In this document: one piece after another, positions 53,982 through 62,143 of the stretch
How positions within the stretch are numbered: the first letter of the stretch is position 1
Layout of the letters: each line of letters opens with the position of its first letter
Source: DATIRA01 sp964553405
GTDB taxonomy: Bacteria > Pseudomonadota > Gammaproteobacteria > Steroidobacterales > Steroidobacteraceae
Length of the DNA: 64,000 bases
Direction of reading: 5' to 3'
Assembly (NCBI GenBank): GCA_964553405.1
Contig: CAZKLS010000001.1
Location: 1-64,000, forward strand
Notes under the pieces: generated by a model
Database searches by the model: none
Seen by the model: only the letters and a program-made list of their open reading frames with translations
What the model was told of the DNA's origin: nothing
Made by a program: the position numbers and the translations under genes

Positions 53982-54416
53982 ATGGCCGTGTACAACAAGC
54001 TGCTGGTCTGCCTCGACCTGACCGAGGAGAGCGAGAAGGTCGCAGCCCGGGCCAGGGAACTCGCCGGGGAGTTCGCCGCCGAGATGATGCTGCTGCACGT
54101 GGTCGAGTACGTCCCGGTCGAGCCGATGGGCGAGGCGCTGCTGCCGGCGGTGCAGATCGAGGGCGAGCTGGTCGAGCGCGCAAAGACCCGGATCGCGGAA
54201 CTGGCGAAGAAGCTCGGCCTGGAGCACTGCGAATGCCTGGTGCGCACCGGAAACATCAAGACCGACGTGATCCGGCTGGCCGAGGAACGTGGCGTGGACC
54301 TGATCGTGATGGGCAGCAGGGAGCGGCACGGCGTATCGATCATGTTCAATTTCACCGAGGACACGGTGCTGCACGCGGCCCCATGCGATGTGCTGGCCGT
54401 GCGCCTCAGCGCTTGA
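53982..54416 (+). CDS. Universal stress protein A family
   Basis: Single-domain Usp of 144 residues. NKLLVCLDLTEESEKVAARA opens the fold, and the ATP-loop region reads VDLIVMGSRERHG near residues 106-118, with GSR in place of the strict GxxG so nucleotide binding is uncertain. Strong ribosome site AGGAGGT. Inserted between rsmA and apaG, which are adjacent in many gammaproteobacteria. Confidence 0.93.
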   Translation: MAVYNKLLVCLDLTEESEKVAARARELAGEFAAEMMLLHVVEYVPVEPMGEALLPAVQIEGELVERAKTRIAELAKKLGLEHCECLVRTGNIKTDVIRLAEERGVDLIVMGSRERHGVSIMFNFTEDTVLHAAPCDVLAVRLSA

Positions 54417-54435
54417 GCCGCGCAGGGTACGGCCG

Positions 54436-54819
54436 ATGACCCGGGCGGAGCAGCACAGGATCCGCGTCGACGTGGCGACCAGCTACGTCGAGGAGCAGTC
54501 GAGTCCCGGCGAAGGCCGTTTCGTCTTCTCCTACACGATCACGATCCGCAACGAAGGCACGTCGCCGGCGAAGTTGCTCACGCGCCACTGGATAATCACC
54601 GACGCCAACGGCCGGGTGCAGGAAGTCGCGGGCGAAGGCGTGGTCGGTGAGCAGCCCTACCTGCTGCCGGGCCAGGGATTCCGGTATTCGAGCGGTGCGA
54701 TACTCGAGACGCCGGTCGGCACGATGCAGGGCAAGTACCACATGGTCAGCGACGAAGGCGAGCACTTCGAGGCGCCGATCGCACCTTTCAGGCTCGCGAT
54801 GCCCGGCCTGCTGCACTGA
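54436..54819 (+). CDS. apaG: ApaG domain protein
   Basis: Fibronectin-III-like protein of 127 residues linked to Ap4A metabolism. RFVFSYTITIRNEGTSPAKLLTRHWIITDANG, VVGEQPYLLPGQGFRYSSG and TMQGKYHMV are family marks. The ATG at 54436 gives the normal length. Followed four bases on by apaH. Confidence 0.95.
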   Translation: MTRAEQHRIRVDVATSYVEEQSSPGEGRFVFSYTITIRNEGTSPAKLLTRHWIITDANGRVQEVAGEGVVGEQPYLLPGQGFRYSSGAILETPVGTMQGKYHMVSDEGEHFEAPIAPFRLAMPGLLH

Positions 54820-54823
54820 GCGG

Positions 54824-55654
54824 ATGGCTGTCTACGCGGTCGGCGACGTCCAGGGCTGCGCCGCTGAACTCGAGGACCTGCTCGGGAAGCTGAGCTTCGA
54901 CGCATCACGTGACCGGCTCTGGTTCGTCGGTGATCTCGTCAACCGCGGACCCGACTCGCTGCAGGTCATCAGGCGGGTCCGGGAGCTCGGCGACGCGGCG
55001 GTGGTCGTGCTGGGCAACCACGACCTGCACCTGCTGGCGCTGCGCGCAGGCGGCGCCGAGCCCGATCCCGGACTGCAGGCGGTGCTTGCGGCCCCCGACC
55101 GGGAACCCCTGCTCGACTGGCTGCAGAGCAGGCCGCTGCTGCATCACGATCCCCGCGTATCCGCCTGCATGGTCCACGCGGGCCTGCCGCCTCAATGGAC
55201 CCTCGAAACGGCCCGCAGCTGCGCGATGGAACTCGAGACGGCACTGCAGGGCGAACGCAGCGGGGAACTCTTCGAGCGCATGTACGGCAACAAGCCCGAC
55301 CTGTGGCGCGACGACCTCGAGGGCTACGATCGCCTGCGCTTCATCACCAACGCGCTCACACGGCTGCGCGTCTGCGATCGGGACGGCCGCATGAAGCTCA
55401 AGTTCAAGGGCCCCCCGTCCCGGCTGCCGCGCGGCCATCTGCCCTGGTTCGAGGTGCCGTGGCGAGCCAGCCGCGGTCACCGGATCGTCTGCGGCCACTG
55501 GTCGGCGCTCGGCTATCGCGATGCGGACGGTGTGCTGGCGCTGGACACCGGCTGCGTCTGGGGCGGCACGCTCACGGCCCAGAGGATCGACCGGCAGGAA
55601 CCGCCGGTCTCGGTACCGAACCGCTCAGGAGCCCTCCCCATTCGCGACGGCTGA
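54824..55654 (+). CDS. apaH: Symmetrical bis(5'-nucleosyl)-tetraphosphatase
   Basis: Metallophosphatase that splits Ap4A into two ADP. The 276 residues contain YAVGDVQGC, WFVGDLVNRGPDS, VVLGNHDLHLL and VHAGLPPQW, the full metal-binding set, and GHWSALG near the C terminus. Last 30 bases overlap the convergent secreted-protein gene. Confidence 0.96.
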   Translation: MAVYAVGDVQGCAAELEDLLGKLSFDASRDRLWFVGDLVNRGPDSLQVIRRVRELGDAAVVVLGNHDLHLLALRAGGAEPDPGLQAVLAAPDREPLLDWLQSRPLLHHDPRVSACMVHAGLPPQWTLETARSCAMELETALQGERSGELFERMYGNKPDLWRDDLEGYDRLRFITNALTRLRVCDRDGRMKLKFKGPPSRLPRGHLPWFEVPWRASRGHRIVCGHWSALGYRDADGVLALDTGCVWGGTLTAQRIDRQEPPVSVPNRSGALPIRDG

Positions 55655-56308
55655 GGCGGGCTCGAGTACTTCCAGCGTGAGCTGCACGCTGTTCAGCGTC
55701 AGCTGTCCCGGCAGGCAGTCCGTACGACTTCCTTCGACGACGCGGACGCCCAGCGGCTCGAACACGTGCCGGACCAGCTGCTCCATCAGCTCGCAGTCGC
55801 CGTCCTGGATGCGTGCGAGCCGGCTCGACTCGAAGCGAACCTGTCTCGACACGGCCGGGAACTGCGCCGAGGGCTCGTTGATGACGGAGCGCTCGCCGCG
55901 CACCCGCGCGACGAGCTCACGCTTCGCGGCGCCTTTCTGCAGCTCTTCGATCAGCTGCGGCGTCGCCTCGCGCGGCAGGGCCGCCCGGATCCGGACGCGC
56001 GGCCACTCGACCGGGCCGTTCGGATCGTAGCAGGCGCCGATCACGACCGAGAAACCCGGCATCGCGCCGAGCTGCTCGAGAACGTAACGGACCTTCTGCC
56101 GGATACCGTCGCACGAGTAATACGTCGTGCGGCCCACGTAGGTGAACTCGACCCGCTGCTCGACCCAGATCGCCGGGACCGTCGCCGGCAGGTCGTCCGG
56201 CGACAGGACAGCCGGCTCGACGACCTCGGCCGGTTCCGTCGCGCCGGCCGGGGAGCCGGGCGGAGCCAGCAGCGCCGCAAAAGCGAGGCAACCGAGCACG
56301 CGTCGCAT
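55625..56308 (-). CDS. Secreted protein with four cysteines, function unknown
   Basis: Unrecognised protein of 227 residues. A signal peptide (about 1-23, RRVLGCLAFAALLAPPGSPAGA) points to the periplasm. The mature part holds exactly four cysteines (in YYSCDGIR, IGACYDPN, DGDCELM and RTDCLPG), spaced as two pairs that could form two disulfides. No enzyme motif is visible. The ATG at 56308 is preferred because GGAG is six bases upstream; an ATG at 56314 abuts that site. It overlaps the end of apaH by 30 bases. Confidence 0.75.
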   Translation of the reverse strand: MRRVLGCLAFAALLAPPGSPAGATEPAEVVEPAVLSPDDLPATVPAIWVEQRVEFTYVGRTTYYSCDGIRQKVRYVLEQLGAMPGFSVVIGACYDPNGPVEWPRVRIRAALPREATPQLIEELQKGAAKRELVARVRGERSVINEPSAQFPAVSRQVRFESSRLARIQDGDCELMEQLVRHVFEPLGVRVVEGSRTDCLPGQLTLNSVQLTLEVLEPASAVANGEGS

Positions 56309-56386
56309 CCGCATCTCCCGCTACACCTCCAGCGTGTCGGATCTATACTGCCACACAGTCGCGCAGCGCCACGCACAGGAGAGGGT

Positions 56387-56488
56387 ATGCGCCCGCTGAC
56401 CGGATCCGGTCGCATCGTGTTCGAGCGGCGTCGTGGGCCCGCGCCCGGGCGCGCGCGCGTCGCCGCGGCCCGGGATCCACGGCGTTGA
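56387..56488 (+). CDS. Small leader ORF upstream of the cyclase-family gene
   Basis: A 33-codon frame with an excellent ribosome site (AGGAGAGGG, 56377-56385, five bases from the ATG). The peptide is Arg-rich (about a third Arg), without a signal peptide or known motif. Its stop overlaps the TTG start of the next gene as TTGA, so ribosomes ending here could restart on that gene, which has no ribosome site of its own. It contains the palindrome at 56398-56411. A candidate leader peptide; coding is inferred from the signals, not from homology. Confidence 0.5.
   Translation: MRPLTGSGRIVFERRRGPAPGRARVAAARDPRR
56398..56411. repeat. 14-base perfect palindrome within the leader ORF
   Basis: GACCGGATCCGGTC is self-complementary and differs from the one at 9423-9436 only in its two central bases. 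A TATACT (56344-56349) lies about 50 bases upstream. It may be a regulator site or an mRNA hairpin over the leader. Confidence 0.5.
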
Positions 56489-57309
56489 TCCTGGAAATCA
56501 CAGGCGGCGGCCGCCGCTGGCGTGCTGACGCAGGCGCTCCGGTCGATCTCGCGATCGAGCTCGAGTTCGACGGACCGCAGCCGCTTTTTTTCGCGCAGGA
56601 GCCGGCCCGCTCCGAACCGCTGCGCTGCGGCGGATTTACCGGCAGCCTCGACGCGGGCGCGAGCTGCAACTGCGGCCGGTATACGCTGTCTCCTCATTGC
56701 CACGGCACGCATACCGAATGCGTGGGACACCTGACCGACGACGGTGGCACCGTTGCGTCGCTGACGCCCGTCTCGCCGACGCTCGCGCTGCTGATCAGCG
56801 TGGCTCCCGAACCGCTGGGCGCGGCCGGGCACGAAGCTCTGCACGCCGCTCCCGACGATCGCGTGCTCACGCGCGGCGCGCTCGCCGGTGCAGCCCGGCG
56901 CTGGCTGGAGGATCCCTGGAGCGCGCTGGTCGTGCGCACGCTGCCGAACCCGCCGCAGAAGAAGCATCGTCACTACCAGGGTGCCGCCCCGGCCCCGTAT
57001 TTCGCCGCTGATGCGATGCGCTGGGTGGTGGAGCGGAACGTCACTTCGCTGGTCGTTGACCTGCCGAGCCTGGACCGTGCCGACGACGGCGGACGGCTCG
57101 AGGCGCACCGGACCTTCTGGGGGCTCCCGGCAGGGGCCCGGTCCGCGGGCGAGGCGCGTCGCGCCCGCTCGCTGGTCACCGAGCTGGCCTACGTGCCGGA
57201 ATCCGCAGGCGACGGGCTCTACCTGCTCGACCTGCAGGTGCCCGCCTTCGCCACCGACGCCGCGCCGAGCCGCCCGGTGGTCTATCCACTGGTCGAGCTG
57301 CCCGCGTGA
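56485..57309 (+). CDS. Cyclase-family metal-dependent hydrolase, probable kynurenine formamidase relative
   Basis: Hydrolase of 274 residues related to bacterial arylformamidase (KynB), which turns N-formylkynurenine into kynurenine. The metal motif reads HCHGTHTECVGH rather than the standard HGTHxDxPxH, and a second region has VDLPSLDRADDGGRL and EAHRTFWG. Adjacent kynureninase supports a kynurenine role, but the altered motif leaves another amide or lactone substrate open. Start is TTG at 56485, coupled to the leader ORF. Overlaps kynU by four bases (GTGA). Confidence 0.82.
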   Translation: MILEITGGGRRWRADAGAPVDLAIELEFDGPQPLFFAQEPARSEPLRCGGFTGSLDAGASCNCGRYTLSPHCHGTHTECVGHLTDDGGTVASLTPVSPTLALLISVAPEPLGAAGHEALHAAPDDRVLTRGALAGAARRWLEDPWSALVVRTLPNPPQKKHRHYQGAAPAPYFAADAMRWVVERNVTSLVVDLPSLDRADDGGRLEAHRTFWGLPAGARSAGEARRARSLVTELAYVPESAGDGLYLLDLQVPAFATDAAPSRPVVYPLVELPA

Positions 57310-58574
57310 GAACCGACCGCGAATACGCGCTCGCGCTGGACGCGACGGACCCGCTCGCGGCCTGGAGAGAGCGGTTCGTGCTGCCGCGGGACGAGCACGG
57401 CGCAGAACTCGTCTATTTCTGCGGTCACTCGCTCGGCGCGCAGCCTCTGCTCGCCTGCGACTACGTCGAGGAAGTGATGCGGGACTGGCGCAGCCTGGGC
57501 GTCGAAGGACACTTCGAGGCGCGACGGCCGTGGATCCGCTACCACGAGCGACTCGCCACCCCGCTCGCGCGGCTGGTTGGCGCAAAGCCTGCAGAAGTCA
57601 CGGTCATGAACACACTGACCGTCAATCTGCACCTGATGCTGGTGAGTTTCTACCGCCCGCGCGGCGAGCGCAGCGCGCTGCTGATCGAGAAGCACGCGTT
57701 TCCATCGGACCGCTATGCGGCCGAATCGCAGGTTCGCCTCCACGGGCTCGATCCGCGCCGGGACCTGATCGAGCTGTCGGCCCGCGACGGAGAGCAGTGC
57801 CTGCGAACCGAGGACGTGCTCGAGGCGATCTCGCGCGAAGGCCGGCGTATCGCCACGGTGCTGCTGCCGGGCGTCCAGTACCTCACCGGGCAGCGGCTCG
57901 AGCTCGAGCCGATCACGGCCGCGGCCCGTGCAGCAGGCTGCACGGTGGGATTCGACCTCGCCCACTCGGTGGGCAACGTCCCGCTGTCGCTGCACGACTC
58001 GGGCGCCGACTTTGCCGTCTGGTGCCACTACAAGTACCTGAACGCCGGACCCGGCGCCGTGGCGGGCGCGTTCGTCCACGAGCGCCATGCCCGGAACGTG
58101 CAACTGCCGCGTTTCGCCGGCTGGTGGGGTCACGACCCGGCGACCCGCTTTGAAATGGGGCCGGACTTCAGTCCGACCGCCGGCGCCGAGGGATGGCAGC
58201 TGGGCAATCCGCCGATCCTGTCGGTCGCACCGCTCGCCGCATCGCTCGAGCACTTCGAGACTGTCGGAATCCACGCGCTGCGGGAGAAGTCGCTGCGGCT
58301 CACCGGCTACCTGGAGCGGCTGCTCGGTGCCACGCTCCAGGACAGGATCAGCATCGTGACGCCGCGCGACCCCGAAGCACGGGGTGCGGCGCTGTCGCTG
58401 CGCCTCGACTGCCCCCGCGACCAGGCACGCTCCGCATTCGACGGCCTGCGACGCCGCGGCGTGCTGGCCGACTGGCGCGAACCCGGAGTGATCCGCGCCG
58501 CGCCGGTCCCCTTCTACAACAGCTACGACGAGGTGTGGCGTTTCGTGGACGCGCTCCGCGCCGAGCTCGGCTGA
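57306..58574 (+). CDS. kynU: Kynureninase
   Basis: PLP enzyme splitting kynurenine into anthranilate and alanine. The 422 residues show LVYFCGHSLGAQPL, VMNTLTVNLHLML, GFDLAHSVGNVPLSLHD and the Schiff-base Lys in WCHYKYLNAGPGA. GTG start overlaps the cyclase-family stop. No tryptophan 2,3-dioxygenase is in the window, so the first pathway step must lie elsewhere. Confidence 0.95.
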   Translation: MRTDREYALALDATDPLAAWRERFVLPRDEHGAELVYFCGHSLGAQPLLACDYVEEVMRDWRSLGVEGHFEARRPWIRYHERLATPLARLVGAKPAEVTVMNTLTVNLHLMLVSFYRPRGERSALLIEKHAFPSDRYAAESQVRLHGLDPRRDLIELSARDGEQCLRTEDVLEAISREGRRIATVLLPGVQYLTGQRLELEPITAAARAAGCTVGFDLAHSVGNVPLSLHDSGADFAVWCHYKYLNAGPGAVAGAFVHERHARNVQLPRFAGWWGHDPATRFEMGPDFSPTAGAEGWQLGNPPILSVAPLAASLEHFETVGIHALREKSLRLTGYLERLLGATLQDRISIVTPRDPEARGAALSLRLDCPRDQARSAFDGLRRRGVLADWREPGVIRAAPVPFYNSYDEVWRFVDALRAELG

Positions 58575-58685
58575 CACACCGTGGCGCGGGGCTGCGCCCG
58601 GGCATCGAATGGACGCGCCGGGCCGCGCCGCTTCGATTAGAATGCGCCCCTTCGCATCCCCGCTCTCTGCCTGCAAGGACCCCTC

Positions 58686-59390
58686 ATGATCCGACCGATC
58701 CGTGGCCCGCTGTTCCTGTTCCTCGCGACGCTCGCCCTGCCCGGCGCCGTCGTGCAGGCCGCCGACGCACCGGCGATGGACGAAGCCTCGCGCATGCAGT
58801 ACGCGCTGGGCTACCAGCTCGGACGCGACCTCGCGGGCACCGAATCGCGTCCCGAAGCGCTGCTCAGCGGCCTCGAGGACGGTCGCGCCGGCACCACGCC
58901 GAAGCTCAGCCAGGCGGAAATGGAAGCCGCCATGGCCTCGCTCGGCCAGCGGATGACCGAGCAGCGGGCCAAGGCCCAGGCCGACGCGGCGAAAAAGTAC
59001 GAGGCCGAAAATGCCGCATTTCTCGCCGCGAACGCCGGCAAGCCCGGCGTCAAGCAGACGGCGAGCGGACTGCAGTACAAGGTGCTCAGCGAGGGCAAGG
59101 GACCCAGCCCGACCGCCGGCGACGCGGTCACGGTCCACTACCGGGGCACGCTGATCGACGGCACCGAGTTCGACAGTTCCTACAAGCGCGGCGAGCCGGC
59201 GACTTTCCCGGTCCAGGGCGTGATCGCCGGCTGGACCGAGGCGTTGCAGCTGATGAAGGAAGGCGCGAAATACCAGCTGTTCATTCCGCCCGGTCTGGCC
59301 TATGGAAGCCGGGGTCCGCTCGCCAACCGCCTGCTGATCTTCGACGTGGAGCTGCTGGGCATCCAGGCCGGGGCCGGCGCCGCCGAGTGA
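58686..59390 (+). CDS. FKBP-type peptidyl-prolyl isomerase, Mip/FkpA-like
   Basis: Exported prolyl isomerase of 234 residues: signal peptide (1-25, ending VQAADA), an N-terminal dimerisation region with helix rich in Ala, Lys and Glu (SRMQYALGYQLGRDLAGT, TEQRAKAQADAAKKYEAEN), and a C-terminal FKBP domain (about 125-230, AVTVHYRGTLIDGTEFDSSY, IPPGLAYGSRG). It folds envelope proteins in the periplasm or outer membrane. AAGGA precedes the ATG and TAGAAT (58638-58643) is a possible -10. Confidence 0.94.
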   Translation: MIRPIRGPLFLFLATLALPGAVVQAADAPAMDEASRMQYALGYQLGRDLAGTESRPEALLSGLEDGRAGTTPKLSQAEMEAAMASLGQRMTEQRAKAQADAAKKYEAENAAFLAANAGKPGVKQTASGLQYKVLSEGKGPSPTAGDAVTVHYRGTLIDGTEFDSSYKRGEPATFPVQGVIAGWTEALQLMKEGAKYQLFIPPGLAYGSRGPLANRLLIFDVELLGIQAGAGAAE

Positions 59391-59412
59391 GCGGCACTGC
59401 CGCCGGCGCGAC

Positions 59413-59904
59413 TCAGGCGCGCCGCACCAGCGTGATGAACGTATAGGGGTAGGCATGCCGCTCGTCCGCGGCATGCGGCTCCCGTTCCCGCTCTTCCCAG
59501 TCTCCCGCGTCGATCTGCGGGAAGAACGTGTCCGCCTCGACGACCGCCTCGACGCGGGTGAGGTACAGCACGTCGGCCCGCGGCAGCGCCAGTCGGTAGA
59601 TCTCCGCGCCGCCGATCACGCAGGCCTCCGGCGCGTCTGCGGCGAGCTCGAGCGCCGCGTCCAGCGAACCGGCGATTTCGCAGCCGTCCAGCTCCAGTCC
59701 ACGGCTCCGGCTGATCACGATGTTGCGGCGGCCCGGCAGCGGCCGCCCGATCGACTGCTGCGTGCGCCGGCCCATGATGATCGGCTTGCCCATCGTCAGG
59801 GCCTTGAAACGCTTCAGGTCGTCGGGCAGGTGCCAGGGCAGCCCACCCTGCTGTCCGATGCCGCCGCGGGCGTCGGCCGCCACGACCAGCGATACCTGCG
59901 TCAC
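59413..59904 (-). CDS. folA: Dihydrofolate reductase
   Basis: NADPH-dependent reduction of dihydrofolate, needed because ThyA oxidises folate. The 163 residues begin VSLVVAADARGGIGQQGGLPWHLPDDLKRFK with the active-site acidic residue, then IIMGRRTQQSIGRPLPGR and CVIGGAEIYRLALP. GTG at 59904 overlaps the SET-gene stop (GTGA). Confidence 0.96.
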   Translation of the reverse strand: MTQVSLVVAADARGGIGQQGGLPWHLPDDLKRFKALTMGKPIIMGRRTQQSIGRPLPGRRNIVISRSRGLELDGCEIAGSLDAALELAADAPEACVIGGAEIYRLALPRADVLYLTRVEAVVEADTFFPQIDAGDWEEREREPHAADERHAYPYTFITLVRRA

Positions 59905-60536
59905 CGCTTCTTCTTGCGCTTCGTCTTGCGCTTGTTCTTGCTCTTCGCCTTCTCCTTGCGACGCGGCTGCGCCTTCTCGTCGAGCGGATCCTCGTCCAGC
60001 ATCGTGCCCCTGCACCCGGCCGCGCCGCAGCGGCAGGCGAACAGCGCGAGCTCGGCGGGGTCGTCACTCGACTCCCAGGTCAGCGCATAGTCGTACCCGA
60101 GCTCCTCGCCCGGCTCGATCGTCCGGATCGCATCGATGAAGACGCGCCCGCCCTCGATGTTCGATTCGCAGTTCGGGTCGCAGGAATGGTTGATGAAGCG
60201 TGCATCGTTGCCGTCCACGCCGGCATCGATGCAGACCTTGTCATCGACGACGAACAGGAAGGTGTGGCCGTCGTCGGCGTCCATCGCGGCGTAGCGCGCA
60301 TCGGCCTCCTGGTGCGAAATGCGCTCGCCGAGGTATTCGGCGACGCGCGTTCCCTTGCGGATGCGTCGCGTCGCGAACACGCCGCTGCCGTGGATCCGCG
60401 AACGGCGCACCTTGAACATCGGTTCGCGTGCGCTGCTGCCCTCATGCGCAGCGCGGCGCATGTGCGCGTGACCCGCGCTCCGAGTGCGGGTCTTCTGTCC
60501 GGTGCGGGTCCTGCTCTTCGTCTTCGACTTCTTCAT
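59901..60536 (-). CDS. SET-domain protein with basic tails (lysine methyltransferase-like)
   Basis: Predicted SAM-dependent protein methyltransferase of 211 residues. The SET core spans about 41-152 ([45 protein letters not shown]) and is followed by post-SET cysteines (CRCGAAGC, 168-175) that with Cys119 could bind zinc. Residues 1-40 are basic and the tail 188-211 is two-thirds Lys/Arg, suggesting nucleic-acid or membrane binding or self-modification. Target unknown. It overlaps thyA at its start (ATGA) and folA at its end (GTGA), so its translation is tied to the folate genes. Confidence 0.9.
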   Translation of the reverse strand: MKKSKTKSRTRTGQKTRTRSAGHAHMRRAAHEGSSAREPMFKVRRSRIHGSGVFATRRIRKGTRVAEYLGERISHQEADARYAAMDADDGHTFLFVVDDKVCIDAGVDGNDARFINHSCDPNCESNIEGGRVFIDAIRTIEPGEELGYDYALTWESSDDPAELALFACRCGAAGCRGTMLDEDPLDEKAQPRRKEKAKSKNKRKTKRKKKR

Positions 60537-61327
60537 ACGGCGATCGGGGCCTTGATTGCTGGATGTGGCTGGTAATCGAGGAACTCGAAGTCCTCGAAGC
60601 GATAATCGAACATCGACTCCGGCCGGCGCCGGATCAGCAGGCGCGGCAGCGGTCGCGGCTCGCGCTCGAGCTGCGTGCGGGCCTGCTCGAGGTGATTGAC
60701 GTAGAGGTGGCAGTCGCCACCGGTCCAGATGAACTCGCCTGGCTCGAGGTCGCACTGCTGCGCCATCATCTGCGTGAGCAGCGAGTACGACGCGATGTTG
60801 AACGGGACGCCGAGGAAGATGTCCGCGCTGCGCTGATACAGCTGGCAGGACAGTCGGCCATCGGCCACGTGGAACTGGAAGAAGGCGTGGCAGGGCGTCA
60901 GCGCCATCTGCTCGAGCTCGCCGACGTTCCAGGCGCTGACGACGATTCGCCGGGAATCCGGGTCCCGCCGGAGCAGCTCGACGGCACGCGCGATCTGGTC
61001 CACGGTACCGCCGTCGGCCCGCCGCCAGGCGCGCCACTGCACGCCGTAGACCGGCCCGAGGTCGCCGTCCTGGTCCGCCCATTCGTCCCAGATCGTCACG
61101 CCGTGCTCCCGCAGGTAGCGCACGTTGGTCTCGCCCCGCAGGAACCACAGCAGCTCGTGCACGATGGACTTCAGGTGCAGCTTCTTGGTGGTCACGAGCG
61201 GAAAGCCCTGCGACAGATCGAAGCGCATCTGCCAGCCGAAGGTCGACAGCGTCCCGGTACCGGTACGGTCCGTCTTGCGTGTGCCCCGTTCGAGGACGTG
61301 GCGCATCAGGTCGAGGTACTGGCGCAT
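60533..61327 (-). CDS. thyA: Thymidylate synthase
   Basis: Makes dTMP from dUMP with methylene-THF. The 264 residues equal the E. coli length. [20 protein letters not shown], the catalytic Cys in [32 protein letters not shown] and [10 protein letters not shown] are present. Begins four bases after lgt; stop overlaps the SET gene. Confidence 0.97.
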   Translation of the reverse strand: MRQYLDLMRHVLERGTRKTDRTGTGTLSTFGWQMRFDLSQGFPLVTTKKLHLKSIVHELLWFLRGETNVRYLREHGVTIWDEWADQDGDLGPVYGVQWRAWRRADGGTVDQIARAVELLRRDPDSRRIVVSAWNVGELEQMALTPCHAFFQFHVADGRLSCQLYQRSADIFLGVPFNIASYSLLTQMMAQQCDLEPGEFIWTGGDCHLYVNHLEQARTQLEREPRPLPRLLIRRRPESMFDYRFEDFEFLDYQPHPAIKAPIAV

Positions 61328-61331
61328 CGCT

Positions 61332-62123
61332 TCAGCGGTAGTTTCCCGAAGGCGTGTTGTTGCGGTAGGCGTAGGCGAGCATCCACGCGCCGACCACGAT
61401 CATCGGCAGCGAAAGCAGTTGCCCCATCGTCACCCAGCCGAGTAACAGGTAGCCCCGGTTCTCGTCGGGCACGCGGACGAATTCGACCGCGAACCTGAAC
61501 ACGCCATAACAGACCAGGAACAGTCCCGACGGAGCCCAGCGCGGCCGCGGCGTGGAGGTGAACCACCAAAGGATCACGAACAGCACCAGTCCTTCGAGCA
61601 GCGCCTCGTAGAGCTGCGAGGCGTGGCGCGGCACGCCGTCCACCAGAAAGGCCCAGGGCAGGTCGGTCGGCTTGCCCCACAGCTCGCCGTTGATGAAATT
61701 GCCGATGCGACCGGCGCCGAAACCGATCGCGGGCAGCGGCGCGGTGAAATCGAACACGTCGCCGATGCTTCGCGAGCGGCGGCTGGCGAACAGGCCGAGC
61801 GCGACCAGCACGCCGATCAGCCCGCCGTGGAACGACATGCCGCCCTCCCAGATCCGGATCACGCTCGCCGGATCGGCGAGGATCCGCTCGGTGCCGTAGA
61901 ACAGCATCCACCCGAGCCGGCCGCCGAGGATGACGCCGACCGCCGAGTAGAAGATCAGGTCGTCTACGTCGGTCGGTTTCCAGGTCGAGCGCGCATCGGC
62001 CGCACGGCGACGCGCGAGCCACCATGCCGCCAGGAAGCCCAGCAGGTACATCAGCCCGTACCAGCGCACGTGCAGGGGCCCGATCGAGAACGCGATCGGG
62101 TCGGGTTGCGGATAGGCCAGCAT
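61332..62123 (-). CDS. lgt: Prolipoprotein diacylglyceryl transferase
   Basis: Inner-membrane enzyme attaching diacylglycerol to the lipobox cysteine. The 263 residues have seven likely membrane segments and the signature [18 protein letters not shown], with [10 protein letters not shown] and [13 protein letters not shown]. It would lipidate LolB, the TPR protein and perhaps DacA of this window. Lies upstream of thyA, as in many proteobacteria. Confidence 0.97.
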   Translation of the reverse strand: MLAYPQPDPIAFSIGPLHVRWYGLMYLLGFLAAWWLARRRAADARSTWKPTDVDDLIFYSAVGVILGGRLGWMLFYGTERILADPASVIRIWEGGMSFHGGLIGVLVALGLFASRRSRSIGDVFDFTAPLPAIGFGAGRIGNFINGELWGKPTDLPWAFLVDGVPRHASQLYEALLEGLVLFVILWWFTSTPRPRWAPSGLFLVCYGVFRFAVEFVRVPDENRGYLLLGWVTMGQLLSLPMIVVGAWMLAYAYRNNTPSGNYR

Positions 62124-62143
62124 CGGACCGCAATTCTACCCGG

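Noticed and set aside
56387..57309. Frameshift joining the leader ORF and the cyclase-family gene into one protein
   Set aside because: The family N terminus begins near the TTG start, and the leader peptide has no counterpart in the family; a coupled leader fits better, though a sequencing check would settle it.
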